Source: Methylococcaceae bacterium
Lineage (GTDB): Bacteria > Pseudomonadota > Gammaproteobacteria > Methylococcales > Methylomonadaceae
Assembly (NCBI GenBank): GCA_030699345.1
Contig: JAUYMX010000474.1
Location: 1 to 6,734 of the forward strand
Direction of reading: 5' to 3'
DNA length: 6,734 bases
Shown here: positions 1 through 4,897 of the stretch, piece after piece
Layout of the letters: each line of letters begins with the position of its first letter
How positions within the stretch are numbered: position 1 is the stretch's first letter
Translations under genes and position numbers: made by a program
Notes under the pieces: generated by a model
Told to the model about the DNA's origin: nothing
What the model saw: only the letters and a program-made list of their open reading frames with translations
Databases searched by the model: none

Positions 1-81
1 AACCAACGGCTTAATTTTTACGATGCCATCGACCAGTGAAAATTCAGTGTGCAGTCTTAAATGAACAAACGCTGGTTGCAT
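1..81 (-). CDS. dnaE: DNA polymerase III alpha subunit, N-terminal fragment
   Basis: The minus strand from an ATG at 81-79 stays open to the window edge and gives 27 residues: M-Q-P-A-F-V-H-L-R-L-H-T-E-F-S-L-V-D-G-I, then VKIKPLV. This matches the conserved start of DnaE (E. coli FVHLRVHSDYSMIDGLAKTAPLV; pseudomonad FVHLRLHTEYSLVDGLVRIKPLV, both from memory). It is the first strand of the PHP domain of the replicative polymerase, and HLRxHxxxS is its first metal-site motif. The product is the catalytic subunit of the replisome, about 1150-1170 residues in full, so roughly 98% lies outside the window. The start is fixed by alignment. The ribosome binding site is weak: no clear AGGAG in the 20 bases upstream. 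Only the 5' end is visible, so integrity of the gene cannot be judged. Confidence 0.9.
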   Translation of the reverse strand, partial: MQPAFVHLRLHTEFSLVDGIVKIKPLV

Positions 82-116
82 GATTGATGATTTTTCAAGA
101 GTAAATATAAAGCTAC

Positions 117-125
117 ATTGTACCA
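117..125 (-). promoter_or_regulatory. possible extended -10 promoter of dnaE
   Basis: Read on the minus strand this is TGGTACAAT, an extended -10 box (TG-n-TACAAT) about 36 bases before the dnaE ATG. No good -35 hexamer stands 16-18 bases upstream; extended -10 promoters can work without one. The rest of 82-258 contains no convincing gene. A 17-codon plus-strand ORF at 195-248 lacks support. Confidence 0.3.
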
Positions 126-258
126 GACCACCCTCTGCCCACCGCTAAGCCGTTACCAGAGAAAATTGACTTCGCACGAGAGTTAAATCACACAATGAAT
201 AAGATCAACTCATTCAAAGCTGCCTTAAGAAAAGAATCTACACGATAAAATTAAAGAC

Positions 259-298
259 AAAAAAAGGGGAGTTGCCATTAAGACAACTCCCCTTTTTT
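259..298. terminator. bidirectional rho-independent terminator
   Basis: AAAAAAGGGGAGTTG (260-274) is perfectly complementary to CAACTCCCCTTTTTT (284-298), with a 9-base loop. The stem has a GC-rich core flanked by an A tract on one side and a T tract on the other, so it works as an intrinsic terminator on either strand. On the minus strand it lies 24 bases after the stop of the small secreted-protein gene, which it most likely ends, insulating dnaE from upstream transcription. Confidence 0.9.
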
Positions 299-321
299 AA
301 AGCTGGAAAACTGCTGGGATC

Positions 322-576
322 TTACGGATAAATAACTTTTGGCTTAAAGTGAGCCGCTGGGTATTTAGGATCAAAGTCCGATTTTTCGGCTTCGGCAGCG
401 CTGGCTTTTTTACTTGCTTTTTTGCTTGGCGCCTTAGCCAGGTCTTTATCGATATAAACGACTTTGGGTTGGAAATTTGCAGCCGGGTATTTTGCATCAT
501 CGCTTTCAGCTGAAACAGACAACGCTGTCATAGAAAGTGCGGCTGTCGCCAATCCTAAAATTATAGCTTTCTTCAT
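322..576 (-). CDS. small secreted protein with duplicated KYPAAxFxPKVxY motif
   Basis: The gene encodes 84 residues. Residues 1-23 form a classical Sec signal peptide (MKK, hydrophobic core, VSA|ES), leaving a mature chain of about 61 residues. That chain has two copies of a 13-residue motif, KYPAANFQPKVVY (29-41) and KYPAAHFKPKVIY (71-83), identical at 10 of 13 positions. They are separated by a Lys/Ala/Ser-rich, probably disordered linker (about 45-66), and the second copy ends one residue before the stop. There are no cysteines and no membrane anchor, so a periplasmic or extracellular location is expected. CGAGG stands 9 bases before the ATG on the minus strand and supports this start. A strong terminator follows, and the upstream region holds a nested inverted repeat, so it is probably monocistronic. 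I do not recognise the family and assign no function. Signal peptide, internal repeat, ribosome binding site and terminator together make it a convincing real gene. Confidence 0.85.
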   Translation of the reverse strand: MKKAIILGLATAALSMTALSVSAESDDAKYPAANFQPKVVYIDKDLAKAPSKKASKKASAAEAEKSDFDPKYPAAHFKPKVIYP

Positions 577-602
577 GTGTGTAAACCTCGAGTAGTTATT
601 CG

Positions 603-673
603 GCAGACCCTGTTGCCCCTTTGATTACAGCGTCTGGACGCCGAAAAGTATCGGGTATTTTTCCCGGGTCTGC
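603..673 (-). promoter_or_regulatory. nested inverted-repeat element (structured leader or promoter) of the small secreted-protein gene
   Basis: GCAGACCC (603-610) and GGGTCTGC (666-673) are perfect 8-bp inverted arms about 55 bases apart. Between them lie CGGG/CCCG (652-655 with 663-666) and GCGT/ACGC (630-633 with 638-641) hairpins, so the minus-strand RNA could fold as a closed multi-branch structure ending 26 bases before the ATG. An alternative reading is a sigma-70 promoter inside it: TTGCAG (671-676) and GATACT (647-652) on the minus strand with 17-bp spacing. If that promoter is used, the outer arm is not transcribed and the element would act as DNA. I cannot match it to a known riboswitch class. 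Confidence 0.4.
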
Positions 674-697
674 AACTGTTTTTCACCCAAAACAACC

Positions 698-710
698 ACT
701 TGGCACAAGT
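698..710 (-). terminator. weak hairpin at the end of the ABC operon
   Basis: ACTTG (698-702) and CAAGT (706-710) form a 5-bp stem with a 3-base loop right at the ATPase stop codon. On the minus strand it is followed by GGTTGTTTTGGG, only moderately T-rich. This is a poor terminator. If it does not stop transcription, the operon reads through into the small secreted-protein gene up to the strong terminator at 259-298. Confidence 0.2.
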
Positions 711-1450
711 TATAGCAACGTTTTTATCGCCGGATAATCATTTAGCAGGCGCTGTCTGAAGGCCTCTACTTTAACTTCATCTTCCCGTTCATTTCTGGCA
801 ATGGTCACATCAATTTGACTAACAACCTGCATCGGTGCCGACGATAAAAAAACCAACCGGTCATCCAGCGCAATAGCCTCGCGTAAATCATGGGTAACAA
901 ACAACACGGTGTGCGGGCGCTGTCGCCAAAGCGTCATTAACAGCTCTCTAACTTGTCTTGCGGTGGGGGCATCAAGCGACACAAAAGGCTCATCCATTAA
1001 CAGCACATCTGGATTGATGGCAAAGGCCCTGATGATCGCCACCCGGCGGCTCATCCCCAAGGATAAGCGTTCAGGATAGGCATGTTGCGCGTGAGTTAAC
1101 TGCATAACATCAAATAACGCATCCAAATATGAGGGATCTGCAGCTTCGGTAAGTACCAGCTCGATATTTTCCCGCACCGTGCGCCATGGCAACAGCCGCG
1201 GATTTTGAAATACATAGCCGATTTTCGGCGACGCATGTTGCTGTCCAACACTGATTCTGCCTTGGTAATCGTTATCCAACCCGGCAATGATATTCAACAG
1301 CGTGGTTTTACCGCATCCAGACGGGCCGACCAAACAGACAAATTCACCTGGATTTAATGACAGCTTAAAGTCGGCAATGGCTTGATGCTCGCTGGCGCGC
1401 GACTTCGCTGGATAGGTTTTACTGTCGATATTGATGTCTACTGTGGTCAT
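710..1450 (-). CDS. ABC importer ATPase, SsuB/TauB/NrtD-like
   Basis: The 246-residue protein is a complete ABC nucleotide-binding subunit that should power the adjacent permease at the cytoplasmic face. Visible motifs: Walker A GPSGCGKT (42-49); Q-loop YVFQNPRLLPW with Gln82; signature region LSLGM (129-133), followed by SRRVAIIRAF; Walker B VLLMDEP (149-155) with catalytic Glu154; D-loop SLD; and H-loop VTHD with His187. The QNPRLLPWRTV stretch and the length are typical of the nitrate/sulfonate/taurine family. The signature departs from LSGGQ by having LSLGM. The ATG begins 1 base after the permease stop (TAATATG) with no separate Shine-Dalgarno site, which points to translational coupling. 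It is the last gene of the operon. The transported substrate cannot be read from the ATPase. Confidence 0.93.
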   Translation of the reverse strand: MTTVDINIDSKTYPAKSRASEHQAIADFKLSLNPGEFVCLVGPSGCGKTTLLNIIAGLDNDYQGRISVGQQHASPKIGYVFQNPRLLPWRTVRENIELVLTEAADPSYLDALFDVMQLTHAQHAYPERLSLGMSRRVAIIRAFAINPDVLLMDEPFVSLDAPTARQVRELLMTLWRQRPHTVLFVTHDLREAIALDDRLVFLSSAPMQVVSQIDVTIARNEREDEVKVEAFRQRLLNDYPAIKTLL

Positions 1451-1451
1451 A

Positions 1452-2213
1452 TTAGCGGCGCCAGCGTTGCGATTTTTTATCCAATGGTTTTAACACCAGC
1501 ACTTCAAACAGCTGAATAACGCTGACGAAAGCAATCGTGTACGCCAAAATGCTAGCCACATCGAACATCTGAAAAAATAAATGCAGCTGATAGCCCATGC
1601 CGTTACTGCGACCTAATAATTCAACCACCAAAATAATCTTCCAAATTAACGCCAGCCCGGAGCGCGTCGCCGCCATTACAATCGCGTGTAACTGCGGCCA
1701 AATAACATGCACAAAGGTTTTACGCTTACTGAAACGATAACAACGCGCCATCTCCAATAAATCCTGGTCCAACGTGCGCGTTCCTTCACGCACAGTGACG
1801 ACGACATTCGGCAACTTGTTAATCACCACCGCCAAAATAGCCGCTGATTCCACCAAGCCAAACCAGACGTAACACAAAATAATTGTCACCAACGCCGGAA
1901 CATTCAAAAAAATCACCAGCCAGTTATCAAAAAAAGCATCCAGCTTTTTATGCTGCCCCAACAAGATACCGATAGCGCAGCCCAAACTCATCGCAATAAC
2001 AAAACTCACCACCAATCGGAGTAAGGTCACACCTAAATGATAAGGCAATTCACCTGACACACAGGCTTGCCAGAAAACCAAAGCAACACTTTCCGGTAAC
2101 GGCAAATTGCTGCTGTGTAGCACCATCGCCAAAATTTGCCATAACCCCAGAAATACCAACACCGACAAGCTGGCCGCACCGGGAATTAACTTACTCGTCA
2201 GCGTTTTTTGCAT
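1452..2213 (-). CDS. ABC importer permease, SsuC/TauC-like
   Basis: This is a 253-residue inner-membrane protein of the binding-protein-dependent permease family. Hydrophobic segments lie roughly at residues 12-31, 62-86, 97-118, 122-140, 179-199 and 220-240, consistent with six membrane spans. The cytoplasmic EAA loop, which docks to the ATPase, is at about 143-174: EGTRTLDQDLLEMARCYRFS, then KRKTFVHVIWPQL. It starts with EG rather than EAA, as is common in the sulfonate/nitrate group. The chain ends in a basic tail (KKSQRWRR). Length is normal for the family (about 250-270). No clear ribosome binding site precedes the ATG; the next Met is at residue 30, too far in to be the start. The gene is separated from the binding-protein gene by 145 bases containing a palindromic repeat, and is nearly fused to the ATPase gene downstream. 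Confidence 0.92.
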   Translation of the reverse strand: MQKTLTSKLIPGAASLSVLVFLGLWQILAMVLHSSNLPLPESVALVFWQACVSGELPYHLGVTLLRLVVSFVIAMSLGCAIGILLGQHKKLDAFFDNWLVIFLNVPALVTIILCYVWFGLVESAAILAVVINKLPNVVVTVREGTRTLDQDLLEMARCYRFSKRKTFVHVIWPQLHAIVMAATRSGLALIWKIILVVELLGRSNGMGYQLHLFFQMFDVASILAYTIAFVSVIQLFEVLVLKPLDKKSQRWRR

Positions 2214-2252
2214 GTTTTTAAATTAAGGAAGTGTTTAACAAATTGATTTTGC

Positions 2253-2340
2253 TCATGGTTCGATAAACTCACTACGAACGAAACCAATAAGTTACCGTTC
2301 ATCTGTCCTTAGACCACCATTGAGGTGGAGCTTGTCGAAG
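2253..2340. repeat. degenerate palindromic intergenic repeat (GTTCGACAAGCTC type)
   Basis: The left arm contains GGTTCGATAAACTCACTACG (2258-2277) followed by AACG. The right arm contains GTTCATCTGTCCTTAG and then GGAGCTTGTCGAAG (2327-2340). TTCGATAAACTC (2259-2270) pairs with GAGCTTGTCGAA (2328-2339) at 10 of 12 positions, and GAACG (2276-2280) with CGTTC (2296-2300). I recognise the overall form, GTTCGACAAGCTCACCACGA with its inverse CGTTCGTGGTGAGCTTGTCG, as a short palindromic repeat scattered between genes in many proteobacteria; this is from memory and was not searched. A small hairpin CCACC/GGTGG (2314-2318 with 2324-2328) lies in the right arm. It sits inside the ABC operon and could fold in the mRNA. 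Confidence 0.6.
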
Positions 2341-2358
2341 TATTTAATCAGTATGTCC

Positions 2359-3318
2359 TTAATTCCCTGACCAAAAAGTACCTGGCTGTAATTGCCCAGA
2401 ATTACCGGTTAGAACATGCTTGCTTTGCTTATGTAAAAGTTGATATATGCGTCCGGCTGCTTGCTGTTCCGCTTCCCCCCAGCGCTCAATATTGCCCGCA
2501 CAATAGCTTTGGCGCAGCTGTTTCTGGGCGGCTTGATCATCTACTTTGGTCAAAGGAATGATTTTTTGCCATTCAGCATCAGAACTGCACAATGTTTGCT
2601 TGGCTTGTTTACTGGCGGCAAAAAAATGTTTAAGCGCCTCTTGGTGTTGTTCCGCCCAGCTTTGTTTAAAGACATAACCAAGATTCGCGACCCGCTCCTG
2701 AATGCCCAAGCCTTGTAAAATGCCGCGTCCATCAATAATAGTTCGATAGTCTTCGCCAAGTCTGGCGGCAAAATGCCAGTAATTAAGCGCCGCGTCGATA
2801 CGGCCTTGTTTGATCTGTTCATTAATCAACGGCGGCGCACCAAATACCTTTTCCACCGACGCATCCAGATCAATATCGTGCTGTTGTTTAGCCAAGGTTT
2901 GCAGCAATAACCAGTTTTTATCCAGCTCACCACCGGCAATGCCTAAGCGCTTACCCTTAAGATCTTGCAATGATTTGATAGCGCTGTCCTTAGGTACCCC
3001 CAACGCGCCGGAAGTCTCCGAATACGGGTAAAAGCTAAAGTCAGCACCTTTTTCACGCATGCTGGATACCCAAATCCAGTCCGAGACAATCACATCCACC
3101 GCCCCCGACTGCAAGGCAATCTTCCCCGCCTCAGCATTGGCAAGATGTTGAATATCCAATTGAAAATCACTCGGCTTAGCTTTTAATGCATCTTGCAACA
3201 CGGGAAATTCCCACTCCACCGTACCGGCCGCTTGCACGCCAATCCGGATTGTGGTTTTTTCTGCAGCCAAGCAGTTAACTGACAGCAATAGACCCAGCAC
3301 TAACAACTTCGTATTCAT
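2359..3318 (-). CDS. periplasmic substrate-binding protein of ABC importer, SsuA/TauA/NMT1-like
   Basis: The 319-residue protein has an N-terminal signal peptide (about 1-18, cleavage near CLA|AE). It is followed by the usual type II binding-protein layout: IRIGVQ first strand, a DVIVSDW segment (75-81) in the hinge-side strand, SLQDLKGKRLGIAGG (116-130), and a NYWHF segment (179-183) lining the probable second-lobe ligand site. Two late cysteines (TLCSS and SYCAG) could form a disulfide. It delivers ligand to the permease encoded next. The fold is that of nitrate, sulfonate, taurine and thiamine-precursor binding proteins, but the ligand cannot be decided from sequence. The start chosen is the ATG at 3318. 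A GTG codon directly before it (3321) is also in frame, but AGGA at 3327-3330 is 8 bases from the ATG and only 5 from the GTG. No lipobox is seen (SVNC lacks Gly/Ala/Ser before Cys). It is the first gene of the operon. Confidence 0.88.
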   Translation of the reverse strand: MNTKLLVLGLLLSVNCLAAEKTTIRIGVQAAGTVEWEFPVLQDALKAKPSDFQLDIQHLANAEAGKIALQSGAVDVIVSDWIWVSSMREKGADFSFYPYSETSGALGVPKDSAIKSLQDLKGKRLGIAGGELDKNWLLLQTLAKQQHDIDLDASVEKVFGAPPLINEQIKQGRIDAALNYWHFAARLGEDYRTIIDGRGILQGLGIQERVANLGYVFKQSWAEQHQEALKHFFAASKQAKQTLCSSDAEWQKIIPLTKVDDQAAQKQLRQSYCAGNIERWGEAEQQAAGRIYQLLHKQSKHVLTGNSGQLQPGTFWSGN

Positions 3319-3354
3319 CACATCTATCCTGCTAAAAATAAATAAAGAAGCATT

Positions 3355-3385
3355 ATTCTATCTCATTAAAACATATAGGCTACAA
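3355..3385 (-). promoter_or_regulatory. possible sigma-70 promoter of the ABC operon
   Basis: On the minus strand TAGAAT (3360-3355, 5 of 6 to the -10 consensus) follows TTGTAG (3385-3380) with a long 19-bp spacer. The predicted leader would be about 30 bases to the ATG at 3318. The -35 match is poor, so the location is tentative. Confidence 0.3.
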
Positions 3386-3812
3386 AACCTGTGCTCTCGG
3401 CTTTTTGCTTAAATTAGGATTGCACACGACTTTTTTATTAGGCAGGTGATTTTTGCCGTTCGTATTAAGTCTTTCGAAAAAGGGATAAAAATTATCTAGC
3501 CCCATAGATCAACGCCAACCCCATCGATTTTAATTAAACTGTGTTATTTAACATATTTCTACTGCGTCATATCCCGGAGTATTTTCTATTAAAAAAACCT
3601 CAATTCAAGTAATAACCTAGCGGTTTAGTATGAAAAAAGGCTTATTTTTCAATGCCTTTTGTAAGCAAATGACTACTGTTAACAAAACTTAAAAGCCAAT
3701 AAATCATTAGGTTCTAATATACCATCAAAACAAAGAATGCAATAAAATTAATACGTTTATTTTCAATCACTTAAATACACACGCCTATTAATCTCGCAAC
3801 TTAATTTTAAAA
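3386..3812. other. AT-rich intergenic region between divergent units, no gene seen
   Basis: No ORF with a ribosome binding site or family resemblance is visible on either strand. It separates the minus-strand ABC operon from the sigma-54 promoter, so it should hold the activator sites of both. Candidate sites, all weak: GATAA-AAA-TTATC (3484-3496), a palindrome upstream of the ABC operon; TGTTAACA (3677-3684); and ATTAG-GTT-CTAAT (3706-3718), a 13-base palindrome centred about 127 bases before the predicted sigma-54 transcript start. AAAAGGC/GCCTTTT (3635-3641 with 3654-3660) makes an AT-rich 7-bp hairpin with a 12-base loop. Confidence 0.6.
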
Positions 3813-3828
3813 TGGCACAGACCCTGCT
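3813..3828 (+). promoter_or_regulatory. sigma-54 (RpoN) promoter of the PEP-CTERM gene pair
   Basis: TGGCACAGACCCTGCT matches the -24/-12 consensus TGGCACGNNNNTTGCW at every conserved base except two (A for G at position 7, C for T at position 12). The invariant GG (3814-3815) and GC (3826-3827) are spaced exactly as required. Transcription should start near 3839, giving a leader of about 194 bases before the ATG at 4033. Sigma-54 promoters need an ATP-hydrolysing enhancer-binding protein. For PEP-CTERM genes the known partner is PrsR with its kinase PrsK, but neither gene is in the window. Confidence 0.85.
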
Positions 3829-3860
3829 TCATATTTATTGTCAGTTTAATATCTTCGTCA

Positions 3861-3964
3861 CATGGGTAACTAAACTGACCATCTGCCACACCCGATGCGA
3901 GTCGGGGCCGGAAAGCCACGAATCTTGATTAACCAAGATAGTCGGGTCGCCTCTTATCTCATGG
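3861..3964 (+). promoter_or_regulatory. divergent class I cyclic-di-GMP (GEMM-I) riboswitch-like leader
   Basis: The leader contains a 6-bp helix CCCGAT/GTCGGG (3891-3896 with 3901-3906) closed by a GNRA tetraloop GCGA. GCCGGAAAGCCACG (3907-3920) follows, corresponding to GACGCAAAGCCaCG in GEMM-I. A second hairpin ATCTTG/CAAGAT (3922-3927 with 3934-3939) comes next, then AGTCGGGTCGCC (3940-3951), corresponding to AGCCGGGTTGCC. An outer helix CATGGG/CTCATG (3861-3866 with 3958-3963) can close the fold. In an ungapped alignment from memory to the V. cholerae Vc2 aptamer, the ligand-contacting G, the stacked A and the pairing C appear kept (G3885, A3912, C3950), and one core G-C pair seems swapped to C-G (3886 with 3911). 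The 5' joining segment is about 8 bases longer than usual. Position between a sigma-54 start site and a surface-protein gene fits c-di-GMP control. No terminator follows the aptamer, so control would be at translation or RNA stability. Confidence 0.65.
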
Positions 3965-4020
3965 TACGAGTGAAACATGCACGCTATCCATGGCTTGCAG
4001 TTATCAACTTTAATTTGGAT

Positions 4021-4025
4021 GAAGG
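4021..4025 (+). promoter_or_regulatory. ribosome binding site fixing the start of the first PEP-CTERM gene
   Basis: GAAGG stands 7 bases before the ATG at 4033. It supports that start over earlier in-frame ATGs at 3895 and 3961, which fall within the structured leader and would put 24-46 residues before the signal peptide. Confidence 0.8.
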
Positions 4026-4032
4026 TATCAAC

Positions 4033-4812
4033 ATGAAATTTCGTAAAAACTTAGTATCAGCATTGTTAATTGGCGGCGCAATGGCCGTTTCTGGTCAAGC
4101 GTCTGCACATATTTCTTACCGCAGCCTGGATGTTTCCAACCCATTCCAACGCTCAGTCACCAGCAATGTAGGTTGGGCTGATGCGGCAGAAGCTAACTGG
4201 GGCGATAGCCATCACGGCGCTTGGTTCAGCTTCAATCTTGCTCAAGACTCATTAGTCTCTATTCAAGTAACTGGTTTGGCTGCAGGAACCTACCCAACAT
4301 TAAGAGCCGATGGTCAAGCACTCACTAATGCTGGCGCTCCATCAACTCCATATACAGCAGCTGCAGATCTTACCGACGTTGGCTTCAGTATTTATCAAGG
4401 CCTGTTCCCAATCTCTCCAGCAGTATATGAAAATGCAAATAACGGTGTTGCTAACGGCAGCGTTAAATACAGAGATTTTGCTGCTGAAGGCAAACAAGGT
4501 GGCTGGAATGCTTTAGGCGATACCCAGCTTTATAACGATGCGGGCGTAGCGGGTAACCTTATTTTTAAAACTGCAGTAAATAGCAGCACAGGAAATACTG
4601 AAACTTTACTGAATTTTTTCCTTGCTGCAGGCGACTACTCACTGGCTGCCGGCGGTGCAATTGACCCTGCAACTGGCGCCCATACCGGAGCTTATGGTAT
4701 TCAAGCACAATTACTTAATGTAGCGGCAGTGCCTGTTCCTGGCGCAGTATGGTTAATGATTACAGGCTTGATGGGCTTATTAGGTCTGCAAAAACGTAGA
4801 ATGGTTGCTTAA
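4033..4812 (+). CDS. secreted PEP-CTERM protein, HISY/WGDSHHG paralog 1
   Basis: The 259-residue protein has a signal peptide of residues 1-25 (MKFRKN, hydrophobic core, QASA|H), so the mature chain would begin with His26 (HISYRS). Residues 47-64 form the motif GWADAAxxxWGDSHHGxW, with His60-His61. The middle is a Gly/Ala/Asn-rich, probably beta-sandwich region with FSIYQG, GGWNALGD, GDYSLAAGG and YGIQAQL segments. The C-terminus is a PEP-CTERM-type sorting tripartite: VPVP (233-236), a hydrophobic helix, and the basic QKRR, followed by MVA. An exosortase should recognise it, remove the tail and release or anchor the protein at the cell surface. There are no cysteines. It is transcribed from the sigma-54 promoter through the riboswitch-like leader, and a homologous gene follows after 85 bases. 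The biochemical role is unknown; the sorting class is clear. Confidence 0.88.
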   Translation: MKFRKNLVSALLIGGAMAVSGQASAHISYRSLDVSNPFQRSVTSNVGWADAAEANWGDSHHGAWFSFNLAQDSLVSIQVTGLAAGTYPTLRADGQALTNAGAPSTPYTAAADLTDVGFSIYQGLFPISPAVYENANNGVANGSVKYRDFAAEGKQGGWNALGDTQLYNDAGVAGNLIFKTAVNSSTGNTETLLNFFLAAGDYSLAAGGAIDPATGAHTGAYGIQAQLLNVAAVPVPGAVWLMITGLMGLLGLQKRRMVA

Positions 4813-4840
4813 GTCTTTAGGGATTTAGTAAGCTTCCAAT

Positions 4841-4880
4841 ATGGCTGGACACTTTACGGTGTCCAGCCATTTGCTGTTTT
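4841..4880 (+). terminator. perfect 12-bp hairpin between the two PEP-CTERM genes
   Basis: ATGGCTGGACAC (4841-4852) and GTGTCCAGCCAT (4859-4870) pair without mismatch around a 6-base loop, followed by TTGCTGTTTT. This is a terminator-like structure with an interrupted T tract, ending 18 bases before the next ATG. Because no promoter for the second gene is visible, it more likely causes partial termination or protects the 3' end of the upstream message, setting a ratio between the paralogs. Confidence 0.7.
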
Positions 4881-4897
4881 AGCCCTTTGGAGTCAAC

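Noticed and set aside
195..248. 17-codon plus-strand ORF between dnaE and the terminator
   Set aside because: It is very short with no good ribosome binding site and no recognisable sequence.
297..500. 67-residue minus-strand ORF overlapping the small secreted-protein gene
   Set aside because: It is an alternate frame of a gene with signal peptide, repeats and ribosome binding site, and it runs into the terminator.
701..717. Plus-strand TGGCACAAGTTATAGCA resembling a sigma-54 promoter
   Set aside because: The GG to GC spacing is one base too long and it would point into the antisense of the ABC operon.
2325..3031. Several ORFs antisense to or overlapping the binding-protein gene
   Set aside because: They are shadows of a clear SsuA-like coding frame and show no family resemblance, signal or ribosome binding site.
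3319..3321. GTG start for the binding protein, one codon before the ATG
   Set aside because: The AGGA site is only 5 bases away, while the following ATG is at the better 8-base spacing.
3635..3660. AT-rich hairpin as a terminator
   Set aside because: No gene lies upstream of it on either strand within reach, the stem is weak and the loop is 12 bases.
3895..4032. 46-residue N-terminal extension of the first PEP-CTERM protein from an ATG at 3895 (or 3961)
   Set aside because: These codons lie in the structured leader, lack a ribosome binding site and would bury the signal peptide. The ATG at 4033 has GAAGG at proper spacing and begins a classical signal peptide.
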